A stretch of 64,000 nt of DNA from Acanthaster planci (lineage: Eukaryota; Echinodermata; Asteroidea; Valvatida; Acanthasteridae): contig NW_019091628.1 of the NCBI RefSeq assembly GCF_001949145.1, positions 86,873 to 150,872 on the forward strand, in the 5' to 3' direction. Below the pieces are notes generated by a model. The model was not told the DNA's origin. It did no database searches and saw only the letters and a list, made by a program, of their open reading frames with translations. The translations under genes were made by a program, and so were the position numbers. Numbering within the stretch: position 1 is the first letter of the stretch; every line of letters begins with the position of its first letter. Below are positions 45,087-57,900 of the stretch, in pieces.

Positions 45087-48000
45087 TGACGCCGTGTAAC
45101 TTCGCGGGAAGTACGAACCCGTCTTTAGTCACATTCTCTGGCAGATCACACTGCCGTTGTTTTACTGCGAGTTCTGGCGAGGTGGCAGTAAAACACGTGA
45201 GCTCAACTTTTCGACATTTCCAGTTCGGGTACCACTGGATGGTACCGAAGGGTTGATTGATCAAAGTGCGGGAGTCAAACTCCATTTTTGAATGCTGAAG
45301 TCCTACGCTCTGGTACGCGTCCCAAATTTGGGACTTTTGACACACTTCTCAGTCTTACTGACGTACGATAAAAACATACCAAACACCACGTAATTGGTTC
45401 AACAAACGTATGGAAAAAAGTGCTTTTCACTCGACAATTATCTTGATCGCATAACTATTAAAAATGAACAAAAGGCTTTGTCGTGCGAGAAAGAGAACTG
45501 ATGTTGGAAAGCTTTCAGGGAGCATTAAAGGACGGTGCCAGTACTGGGTTTTGGTTGTAAATTGTCCTTTTTATCCGAGTACATATGGAGTGGGGTATGT
45601 TCGTGCCATTATTTCTTTGTTCTGCTGCCGGCGTCGTCCAGCAGGACAATCATCGATCTGCCCGCATTTATTTGTTGAAGCTGTCATTTGCCGCTCAGTC
45701 AGACACACAAGTCAATTGATGAACCGAGACCATGTCTTTTTTGTTTCGTGGTGGCGGGCCGTTTCGGTCGTCGCAGGCGAGCGCTTGGGTAACCTTCAAG
45801 TTGGCCCCTGCACAGTGCCAAACCCGCGTGATTACAGATAGGATCAATTACTTTCGTCAAAAAAAACACCAACGTTTTGACAATACGCAGCCGGGCGGTA
45901 CCCGTATTAGGACCGTTCCGGTTAGTGGTGGCGGTGGTGGATGGGGCAGGGAGAGGGAATAATTCTACCCCAAAGAGGGTGTCTCTGTTTTGATGACCTT
46001 TATTAACTGATTAATCTTTTATGCTCCTATATAGTCGCACCTTGTTCACGAGAGCACTGGTAAAATCAACAGTCTGCTTATAACAACGAAATACTCAGAT
46101 GCAAATCTTCTGTTTCACATTGTGTTCATTCCTGATTAGACAAGGTTCGTGTTTTAACAAGTTAGGCCTAATCTGCAAAGTCCAAAGAACCTCTTATTAA
46201 TGAGGTCCAACTGTATTATGTCTGAGCAGGCCATTCTGAAGAGCCTGAATTCCAAAAGTAATACTCACACCTCAACTTGTCTATCTTTGCTGAGCGGAAG
46301 GGAGGCCTGCGTATTTTTCGATGTGTGCCCTCCGTCCAAACCACGATGTGACTAAAAAGTTGAGGTAGAAATTCTCTCATGTATTGGCCCCTTTCTGGTC
46401 ATGCACATCACTTTCCGGGCCTTAAACCGGCCACGATTTCAATTAATTGGATGCAAAATGATAGGGCGCTTATGCCTTTATCTTATTCAAATATTTTCGT
46501 CATTAGTAAGAGGATCAGTTAGTGGAGTTCAGTCCATGGTTCTTGTGTCCTGTGCGTCCCTTGCCCGTGCCCTCGGGTCAAGGAGATAACACGATATTAA
46601 CACCAAGGTTTTCATGTCGTTTTCATGGAGCACACTGAAGGTGCAGCAATGCTCGTGCGCGTGATGAAGGGAATGCTATGCAACGTCGCACCGAAAAAAA
46701 CTTCCGTTCTTCCACGCACGCCAAACCTCGGTCCCGCATTATTCCAGTTTCGATAAGCAATCTCCAAAAACCTACATAAAGATTGCTCTGCATTTTTTTT
46801 TTGGGCTGAGCAAACATCGGCGGGGACTCTTATCACCGAAGGAAAAAAATCACCCCATTGCAAACGTCACACGATTCCATCGAACAACCCCGCCAACATT
46901 TTTTTTCTCGCGATAGGGGAGAGACTGTATATAACGCGCAGACAAATGACTCCACACAACGCGCAGTCAAACTTTCGAAAGTTTACGACCGTACGATGTC
47001 CCGGTACATATCATCTCTCCAAAGGCTGCAAACTTTACCTTTCCCCGCGTTCTGTGCAAACAATACAAACACCAAAGTGTAAACTCGTAAAAAAAACGGT
47101 GCCTGTTTGAAGAGGACCTAGTAAAATTGCGAAAGGTGAACTGGACCAATTGTTTTCTAAAAGCGAAGTTGATGTTTAACTTTCGGTAAACACCAAAAGG
47201 ATGCCGGGACGGGTGATAAGGGCCCACAGTTTACAGTCCAACCAGATTTCACTGGTCTAGTGCATAGTCGTTTTTTTCTCTTCAGTCTACGCCCCATTCT
47301 TTCACTTTGCTAGTCACCAGTCTACCTGCCTAGTCGGCCTGTGCTTTTGGGCTACTGTGAGTATACGGCTGTATTCTTGCATAGGGGTCTGGGTAAGCAC
47401 TTTCAAAGTTTTGCAGCATCAAATAACAAGGCTGCCAACTTTTACCTTCTTCTTTTCAAACAGTGAGACACCATGATATCGGCATCTCTGTACAAATTTG
47501 ACAGGCAAAGTTTCGCTCGATTTGTTTCATGAAAGGAGTTGAAAAGCGCGGTATCGACGCATTCATCCTGCCACGATTTCTCGTGAATTTGAAAGCAGAA
47601 ATGTTTGTCGAGTCATTGATCAAATCTGTGTTGACGCGTTGCTCTGTAGAATAAAAATGGTAGAGCTCAAGTTTCTATATAGAACGTGGTTAGTCACCAC
47701 AAACTGTGCGTTTCTTTTGCGATGCGTAATGGCATAGCTCTTAACACGCGTTCAATGCAATGATCCAAAACAAAAAAAAAACAAGTTGGATGAATCAATT
47801 TGCGTCTTACAAATTTTTTGGTGATCTCAAAGAATTGCCCATGAAATTATCCATCCGTTGGTGACTCATGTTTGAAAGGAAATTCCATTTATGCTATTTT
47901 GGTCACAATAAGGTTTGTTTGGTTGGTTTTTTTTCACCGCAAGTTAAGACCAAAGCGAAAGGAGGCAGTCAACATACCAATAACTTTTTGAAAGTTGCTT

Positions 48001-51000
48001 CCGAACTTTTAAATTCCAAAGCCTCACGTAATATATTAACAAAATGCAGTTGGCATTTCCTGAGTTTTCAGAAACTAAAAGCGAACATCTTTACTCCCAG
48101 TTCCATGTGACACTCACTGATGTTAAGGCAAATGATGATGACCAGTGATGTCGACACTTTGGGAAGAACCTGTTTTCTCGAATCCGAGGAACGCACACGG
48201 GGAAATTCAGGAACGCGACTGTTTAATCATTAACACTCGTCGCTGCACTTTGCCCCCGCAACGCCGTGGAATGAGGAAGCTGCAGTCATTTACTGGCGTG
48301 TACTCGCATGACGCAATGCTTTAAGTTTAGCTCAAACTGTAGCAGCATTTAAACTTCTCCGAGAAATTTTGTGATTTCCTGTGATTCCAGAAACATCTTG
48401 CCTTACTTCAGGATTTCAATTACCCAGATCAGCTGGTTGGGTAATGTTTAGACTATTGGAAAACGGTTTTTACCTTTAAAAGCTAGGTGTGATTTGTTGT
48501 AATTTTCATCTATTGATAGCTTTCTGTGACCATAGGAATGTGGAAATAGGAGTGGAAATTCCACTAAGGTTTTTTTTTTGGTGACGAAAATGCAAGGTGG
48601 ATATTCCGAGTACTGATTTTATAATCAATTTTGCTTAAACATATTGGAGTTAGTGATTCCAAACCGGATATGCGAAGATAAAAACCAGGGAGTGCTTTGT
48701 GAGATTGAAAACGCTATAGATTTAGTGCCTTTGTGTCGCTCACAATAAACCAACGTTGTTCTCTGTGGCTTTGCAAAGCTACGTTAGTCGTGCTGGGGTG
48801 CAAATTCACCACCAATGTGAAAACAACCGGCACATCAAGATGGAAAACCCCGGGGGTTGTTCTCTTTCGCGCAACACGCCACTTTTATTTCTAGTTGTTC
48901 GCTGAACCTTCCTTGGGTCCGTGCCAAATTTAGCGCAGTGGGTTCGGTCTTGGCTGTTGGCCCAGACAGCGTCGTTAACTTTGCCACAATTTGGCAAGAT
49001 AACGGAACACTACTTTTCTGCACGTGTGCCTGTTTTTCGTGCGCATTGTCACTTTTAGGGGGTGTCTGCGCAGGCAGGTAGAGCCTGCGTGATCACCTGC
49101 GCGATTTCACTAGTCTGTTTCAAAGGTCAAGATCTCAGATTAAACAATCGGCTCTTGCGATCCAATCGCATTGTTCGGTCACGCGGATGGCGCATCTGCA
49201 GTGCATGCCTAGTGTAAAGTCACTTTTTCCCCCCGGTGGGGACGGTCACAAAAAAGTTTGGTAGGCAAACTTGGTTGGGCACACAGATCATGGTGAAATC
49301 CCGCGTGCAAATAGGGTCCCCTTTTCATGAATTGTTAGCTGAGTAGATTGCCCTAGCCTGCGGTTCCCTAAATAAGCATAACCCGGTGGCCCTGCAAATG
49401 ATTTCACCCATCGCATCAGGTAAAATGGCTAGTGACACTCCTGTTCTTCTCCCCCCCCCCGAAAGTGGTTGGGTTTGGGTGTTTAAACTGCTGGTGAACT
49501 TGACTTTTGGGGAAAGAACTAAACTTTCTGTAAATATCGCAGGGCACAGCTAACAACGAGCTGACTGGCTGACATACCAATAACTGCTTTGTTTACCGAG
49601 TTACACTGTCAAGACTACGTGCAGGACTATGCATATATGCTCATGCAGCGTCACTAAGAAGGAAATGACTTAGGCACGTAATAAGAATGTTGTGTTTTCT
49701 TTCCAAAACGCATTTTTAAATGGAAAAATCCTAACTGACGACGAAAACTGCTCAGCGGACAATTGAAAATCTAAGTTCGATCAAAGCGTAGGCTAAGCAT
49801 GCAGCGTCTGTACCAACATTGGCATCACTGGCATAGTGTTGACTGAGGGATGCTAAAACCAATTGTGGTCAAAGTTCTCTAGTATCACTAAAAAGGCTCC
49901 GTCCTGAATAAAAATCGTCCTACATCAGAGGCAACTGCTTTAGAACTATTTCACACTCACAGCCAAATAAACTCTTCTTGTGGTGAGAGGAGATTAAGTC
50001 CCACATCCATTGAAATCAGTGGAAGATTAGTGGACCTTAAATTGACCTGCAAGCTCGAAACCCTTTTGGAGAGCCGCTCCTGAATAAAAAAACAAAGAAA
50101 GACACTGGTAAGTAATTGGTACTTCAAACTCAAAGGTACGACTTGAAGATAGTCTCGTGTACAAAGGAATCACGGTCAGAGTTAAGTGGTATAAAGCAAA
50201 GATCGTACAGCGCCTAAGCATTCGCCTTGATCAACGACATAATAAAATACGAGAAACACGTAAATGTTCCTAGGTACTTTTCTTATCTCTTCTTAACAAT
50301 GCGAATACATTTTTAAATAATTAGTGTGCTTTAGGCAAACTTGCTTCATATTGCGTTCCAGAATCAAAGCATCAAACACATCAAGTTTTGATACGGTTGT
50401 TGCTTGAACGATCATTTTGAATTTTAATTAAACCAGAACATGGGTAGTTTCAATACAGGGTGATGGACTCAAGGTGTATGGGATGTTTTGGATGTATTCT
50501 TGAGTATTGGATGCATATATTGTGATTGTGTATGAGCAAGGATTTTTGCAAATGCAGCGGCAGAAAAACGATACAACCGGTTATTTGAAAATATAGTGAA
50601 CAAAAAAAGGCGCGCCGAAAATGAAGGCACAGATGTTTCACGAAGCAATTAAATGCATATCTCAGGTTGGCGTTTTAATTTTGTCCTTTTGCGGTTGCAA
50701 AACTTGAATAAATTTAAATTAAAATTAATTTTTACGAGTTTTTACTTCACTGAGTTAGGCTGTGACGAACATATGGGAGGTATGCGTGAGATTAGGAATG
50801 TGTATGGCAGCGTTTGTGTCGTTTGTGAAGATTATTCTAAAAGTGACCTTCACAAAATGTCTCCGTGCCGTCTGTTTGAGGACCCTGGTCGAGCGTATTT
50901 TGAAACTCAATGAGGGCTATTCGAGTTGAGGATGGTACAGTTTTTAATTAGGCCTACTAAATGCTCGGATGAATTAAAGAGTGTAAGATAAACAAACACC

Positions 51001-51998
51001 GCGTACTTATTAATTTTCAATGAATGTTTGCCTCGCCGATAGTCATCAAAAGCCGCATTTTGCCTGTAAAAATCGTCTGTACTGAATCGAAAGAACGAGC
51101 CAAACTATAGGTGAAAAACATCAAAACTGAGCCACCCTGTGCGGTGCAGATGTAATTCCTGTTGGGAGGGGGGGGAACAAAATTAGCATTTGAAAGTATT
51201 GTTAGACTTATCACTATGGTGAAGTTTATCCCGGGATCAATTTATAATGGATTGCTATAGTTTATATTTCCACCTGCTAGTGTTTGATAATACAGAGTTA
51301 ATCACACAGGTTTCTTGTTACTGATGGGTCTGAAAATGCTGGTGTGAGTATGAACACATTAGTTCAGGGCCATTAAACTGTTTCAAAAGGCAAAGCAAGC
51401 TTCAAAATAAAAGTACACACAGTATGACCTAAATTTTTACCTATTGATAGTATCTCTAAACATGGAGACTGATCATTAAAAAATCAGGTTAGGCAACTTT
51501 CTTGCGGGTACAAACACTGATTGTGCGACAGCAGAGAGTTTGCTCAAATCGGGGGGGCAAAATTTCGAGAAGCACAGACTGATTGGAATTCTACGTCGCT
51601 TTTTCATGAACAATCCGAGTTGCTGTCTGGAACAGCCGTCGACCTTTTTTGGCCTTGGAGGCCCTCTCTATGGGCATGATCTGACTATCAATGGCATGTG
51701 AAAGTTGTCTCATCCAAAGCCTGCCAATCCGCACAATGGAGCCGAGAGCTGCCCATTGTATTAAAAATTTCGGTTGCGCCGTCAAAAAATTTCCCCTTGT
51801 TCCTGTTACGATATGACGAGATGGCGGAAATGTTCCCCTCGGTGAAAAAAACGAAAGAGATATGTGCCAGGTGGAGTTTCAAAACCCGAAACCAGTTGGT
51901 GAATGCGATGTGTGGTGCGAGGGGCACGTATTTTTTTGGGACTTGGCGAGTGCACTCGATGAGTTGTGTTTTCGGCCTGGCCTGTTCGAATCGAGATC

Positions 51999-54900
51999 AT
52001 GGGGAAAGCAGCACTAGAAGTGAACCGTCTTGCCCAAATTGACAGCGACATGATTCCAGAGCAGGTAGGAACGACGCGAAGCACCCCTTGCGTTTGTTTC
52101 ACTTTCAGTAATGCTCACAAGTATCTGGGTAAAATATACATGAGTACCCAGAATATAATTATATTCATTATAGACAAGTGCTACGTAGTTTAGCATCGGT
52201 ATGGCAAACGGTCTGTTGGGTACTGATGTTTTGATTTGGTTCACAGTTGGTGCTGAAAAACTTAGACTTTCGAATACGACGGTGAGGGGAAATGTCATGC
52301 ATTGCTGTTTATTTAGTTTATTTTAATTTTCATGTCTATACGGCTCCACTAAATTTCGTTAAAACTTAAAGGCAGCGGTCGGCGGACCGTGTGAATATTT
52401 GTTATTTTTTGTGGAAGAAAACTCTTTTCCGATCTCTTAAAAAAGGGAAAACACGTACAGCGCGATGAACTGTCTTCCAAAAGCACATGGAAGAAGTAAG
52501 CGAAGTAAACTCTTCAAGTGAACCGCAGGAGTGAGAAATAAGGATTATGAGAAGTCATTACTCTTGATCATTATTGTGATAACGGGCGACATTTTACTCT
52601 TTCCGCGAAGCCTTGTTGCATTTACATACATCTTCATGCACTTTAAAGTGAAAGACCACTGTTTACATGACAATGACGCGGGGTTGTGTTTAAAATAACC
52701 GGCCGTAAACAGCATTAAATAACGCAGACAGCATCGTTCAAGCGTGCAGTCCAATGTGTGGTGCAACTTTCAATTCAATTCGGTTTCTTGTACTTCATAC
52801 GAAAACCATGGATAACGATGGTGAGAAGTTACCCAGGGTACGTGGGTCGGTTAATAGCGGGCCTGTTGATTACCGTCGGAAAACAAGTTCCCCCTGCAGA
52901 AGAACGAGGCCACATAATGCCACATCTGGTAGCTCTCAGTGCACTCTCGCAGCGTTCCACAAAGCCAAATCAGTCATAATGTAGAGTAGAGTACCGGTTT
53001 TATTTGTTCTAGTCTTATGGAAAGTGAAACTACAAAAGTTTTAATTGCCTGTGCTAATATTGTGACGGGTTGATACTATACAGCAAGTTAAGCTGTGTGG
53101 GCGAAAAATTAATATCTATTTAATTGTGGTTCTTTGCATCATTAATCCCAAGTGCATCTTGTTAACAGATGTTCTTATGCAGAACTTCGTGTGTGTGGAC
53201 AAAATGAAACATAAGTCATGAAAGTGCAGACAACTTTTGATTTGAAGTCTGAAGATTTTTTCCCCTTGCTTTCGATGCAGAAATCTTATTACACGCGCTG
53301 CGTGAAGATGGGTTGTGAAGACGATAGCAACGGGTGGTTGGATCTCGAGGAGGCCGAGTACCAGTCTAAATGCATCTACGTCGTGAACGACAAGCCGTGC
53401 GAGGGAGACCCCGACGGGTGTCGGGCCGCCGCCTCCTTGCCTGCAAATCTCAAATACATAGAGAGGGATGGCCAGGTAAGGGTCCACTTTGTTTGGAACG
53501 GAAAATTTCTTCCAGTTTTCAGTGAATGAGAAGACCACAGAATTGTTCTCTAGAATTGTTTTCTGCTAGCAAACAGTCAATGCAGCGCCTATAACCGTAT
53601 AATCTTTCTCACATCGCCCCATCATTAGAATGGGCGACCAATATTTGATGAAAGTTCACCTTGGTCAGTAACAGGTGTGCCTAAAATGCACGTTTGTTAA
53701 AGAGGCAAGTATTCTCTTTTAATGTATCTGGTATGCATTCATCCAGTATAGGTACTTTGATAAATGCGTGAGATTTGTTGACTGCACTTTGTGAATTAGG
53801 AATTTGTATATTTGACAGTTTGCCAACCACTTGGCAAAATTGCAAGGGTGACGTGCAAGAAAACAAACTGCAAATCGATCAACTTGTCCTGATCTACATG
53901 ATTCATAACAAACAGCCAAATCTCAACTCTGTATAGGTATTTTCTTGCGCAATATGTACATCGAAAGACTCAGATATTGTTTATTGTTTCCCATGAGACA
54001 ATTCATAACCATCATTATTACTCACTAGTGGAAGTTTTGTCAATAAAACGTGAAGAAAAAAAGCATTGTTTGCGAGTTAACGAATACATTCCACATGGGT
54101 TAGTGTGTGGGGTTTCCCCTCCTGAATACCCCAAGTCAAAAGGCTCTTTTGTTGGCGCGGTCATGTGCCCTGTTTTGGCGCTTGCTATTACACCCTTTTA
54201 CTTCCTCATAGGTAGAAAGGCCTGGTAGTTGGCGAGAGAGAGTGATCGGGCGAAGGTTGTCACTAACAATAGACACCAGGAAAACACCTGCTCTGATGTA
54301 AGCAGGTTGAGGCGTGCCATGAGCCCCAGGGGGTGAAAAAATTACCCTGCAAAACCTTACCCGTGCTTCATACTTAAAAGGAACCGAGAAGGGCCTGAAA
54401 TTGAAAAGAAAATAGTGCGCTGTTCCGAATTGTACTCCGGCTCGCGTAATTTTTTCATATAGGAAGGTTAAGGGTAATTATAATAAAATGGGCGTATCTT
54501 AACCGTTGCGCATGCGTTTTTCATCTGGGAAGGAAGGGGGCAATTATCATAAAGGGGGCACACGAACTTTTAAGTATAAGAAACAATAAATTGCTCTTTT
54601 GGCCGACTTGCGTGGTAGCTTTGTTAGAAGAGTGTTTCACTTAGAACCAACATGCCGAGGGTTAGAGTCTACAACTAGTATTTGTTTTCTTGGTGGGGAA
54701 TAGTTGGTTGGTGGATGTTATTACAATAGGAAAGCAAAGCCCGGCATTTATCTTAGCACTTAAGTTTCTGATTGTCCATTAACCTGATCGAGGTTGCAGT
54801 TAACCACGCCCGTATATGTTAATAACCCCTAACCTTCCTAGGAAAAAAGTTACGCCTCCGGCTCATTTTCGTCAGGTTCAAAGGGCGAGGGACATTATAT

Positions 54901-57900
54901 CGGTACCGTCCACTTGGTGCTGCTGAACACAGAGACTAGTCGTATAGTGAATAAGCAAGTGTCGGTATTGTCTTGAGGGGCCAACGGGCGGATAGTACAA
55001 AAAAACATATCATGACGACAAATTAAACGGTCCGACTTTGGCCGTTCGCGTGCTTAGCACGCCGGCTCACTGTATACAGCCTTGGTCGACAATCGACTAT
55101 CGCCAGACGCCTTGACCATGCAGGGCTAGTGAATCGGCGGCAAACTTGGGAAAGGTGTGCTGTGGGATTCAGGGATTTGGAATAGGCATAGATGGGTCTT
55201 TTGTCGCAAGTGGCTTAATTGGCAGACGAACAGTTGAGGAAAGGAAGAGGAAAGGAAAATGTGTTGATGCTAACATTGCATGACCATGGAGCACTGTTAT
55301 CGAATCCTATGTGGACGAGAACAGATGTTAACAATGGACGTGACATGAGCATTATGCTGATCTCAACAGATTTCCAAACACCCGTGACATTCATGTACAG
55401 TATTTCATTTTGTTTCAACCTGACTGTCGTCGCTATTATTGTCGACTCTCTGTTCCGTATCAGCTCATTGGCTTTGTTATCGCGGCCTGTGGACGTCAAA
55501 CAAAGTATCCCTCTCCGGAGAAAAACTGGTTTCTCGAAGCTATTACCACAAGAAAATACAATGCATATGCCATAGGTGGCGTCTCTACCGTCTGTCTTTC
55601 ACACAGGGAAGTGAAAGCCGAAATAATGATGACTTAGTTTAGTCTCTCGAGCTCGACAACCTTAAATGAGAGCTGTCGATACCGGCATCTAGAGTACACT
55701 CGAAAGCATTGAGGACTGACAAGAGCCCACGCCCATATTATGGGCAGTTCAGCAACAGGTGTTCTCAACAATGGCTATGTTCTTGAAATCGTGCTTAGCT
55801 CATTGAATGAGCCAAAGTGAAACCTCAGACAGAGCGTTCAGTCCATACCCAAATTTGGTTTCATGAAGAAAACTGGAGCAAATAATGATATCCCTGTGTA
55901 GTTTCATCATTCCAGAAAGGGGTAGGCCTATTGACCATAAGCGTGCAGTTTTCCATCGGTAAACATTATGAGTGTGCTGTCAAAAAGGATTCGTCGCCGG
56001 TAAAGCCAATAATTGTTGCAGCCTCGTAAAAGCAACTTTTATTTCCGTCAGGGTTTTCTGTATACTATCATTTTCATTGTGTTCAAATAAAGTGCCCAAA
56101 AATGACACAGCAACCACCCCACCTTGATTTCTTTGAACCTCACGTCACCTGCAATTAACGGATTACCTATTCTGGGTCACTTCCAGAAAAAAATGGTTGC
56201 CTTGGAAACAACGTTTATAGACAATATATAATGATTAGCCATACTCACCACCATGTCTATAAGTTAACAAAACGAACGTCTGTTTACCCCTAATGGGTCA
56301 GAAGAGAATCACATAAATTAGAAACAAAGTGGAGAATCTCGCAAAATCAGGTCTCGAATAATTGTCCTTATTTCAAAGAAGCGCATGAGATTTCACCTCA
56401 CTCCGCAGGATGAAATCGAAAAAGCGCCGCGCCTATTCCTTTATTATTACCCATATTATGCAAAGTATAATGGAACTATACGGACGTTGACAGAGTAGGC
56501 ACTACAAGTGAAAAGCACCGCTGTGAAAATTGCATAATAGACTCCTCGAACGTGATACAAAATTTACAAAGGAATAAGCAGTGCACTTGAAAGATTTATT
56601 GAAAACATTTTAAAATTAAAACTGCAGTGTCAGTTCGGACTGTGATTGTTGTTTTGGGGGTTTTGTTTTGTTTTGTTTCATTTTGTTTTTTACTTTTCAA
56701 AATTAATAAGAAACGACAGATTTTGAGCTTGCAGTACAAGGCCTACGCCGATCTTTCTCTTTCAATTTTTAATATTAATGTTGATTGAATTAATGTTGAT
56801 CACCTGTGATTTTTATGGGAAATCAATTCGTGCAATAAGGACCATTTATCAATATACAGTTCAGTTAGTTTATAATCGACATATATACCCCTATGATTAA
56901 TCGTGACCGTTCAAAAAGCTCAGCTACACGGTAGCTGAACCCCTGTCAATAAATGACAGGGGTTCAGGCAGGTGATTCACGTCGTCACGGAGTAAAGAAA
57001 CGCGTCAGATCTAAGCGTGCATTTCAGTTTCTAGCAAAGAAAAAAAGGCAGTTCACAGTCCAGTCCTTTTAGACCCTTGTGTCATTTTCTAAATTGGCTG
57101 TGAACGCCAACACTGAGCGACAGACGTTGGACAATGTTAATGCGCCAAGTAAAGGACAAGTTATCAATATCAAAGCGCAGTTTCAGTTTAGGTCTTGTCA
57201 AGATAACGTACATTATATAGACATTAATATTACTTTCTGCTTTGTGCGCTTTGCATATTTTGTGACTGGAAGGATGGTCCCAGCCCACGTTAACCTTTGA
57301 GCACGTTGCTATAGATTCAGCTGCATTTTATTTGGGCATAGTTTGAAAATACTTTCAGAATTCTATATCGAGTGCATGTTCCAGCTATTGACAGAACTGC
57401 ACTAGGGCCCATGCACAAATGTTTAAACATCTAAGGTTATTTTTCTTTTTTAAGTAAGTGTTTGTGTCAATAGAGTTCCGACTCAAGCGCTGTCCCAAAT
57501 TAGGGCTGCCGTGTTCCCCTCGTATTTGTATCTTCTTTCCGAAAGCAGCATATTCAAAAGTGGTTTGAAATGTGGTTATGTATAAATTCCTCAGCTTCCT
57601 TGGAGTTCAAAACTGACGGGAAGTTCCATTATTGCTTCTTTATTTCCCCTACAGATCGTGGGCGTGATTGCTGGTGATTACATCCCACGAGGGACACGAT
57701 TCGGACCCCTGGTCGGGCAGATCTACAGGGAAGAGGAGGTTCCACGAGAGGCAAACCGGAAATACTTCTGGAGGGTGAGACTACTAACAACTTCTTTTGT
57801 CAGCACAAAGTTATCGTGACATTAGCTTTTTGAAAATAGCGCTCTTGGTGGATAAGTCGAAGCCAACCTCAACTCCGTGGGCTGCGTGCGCGTTCCTTCA

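Larger units (their letters stand above)
36445..51998. other. Gene desert with repeats between the Rab-like gene and PRDM1
   Basis: No exon chain could be supported on either strand. It includes a foldback element (37150-38220), MITEs (38913-38994, 44907-45086) and a SINE-like piece (42021-42265). 38860-39450 is GC- and pyrimidine-rich. Open frames at 40037-40668, 43824-44243 and 45464-45841 have no family signature. It may hold PRDM1 regulatory DNA; nothing specific was recognised. Confidence 0.45.

Noticed and set aside
45464-45841. 125-codon plus-strand open frame
   Set aside because: Cysteine/arginine-rich, no domain, in a repeat-bearing desert.
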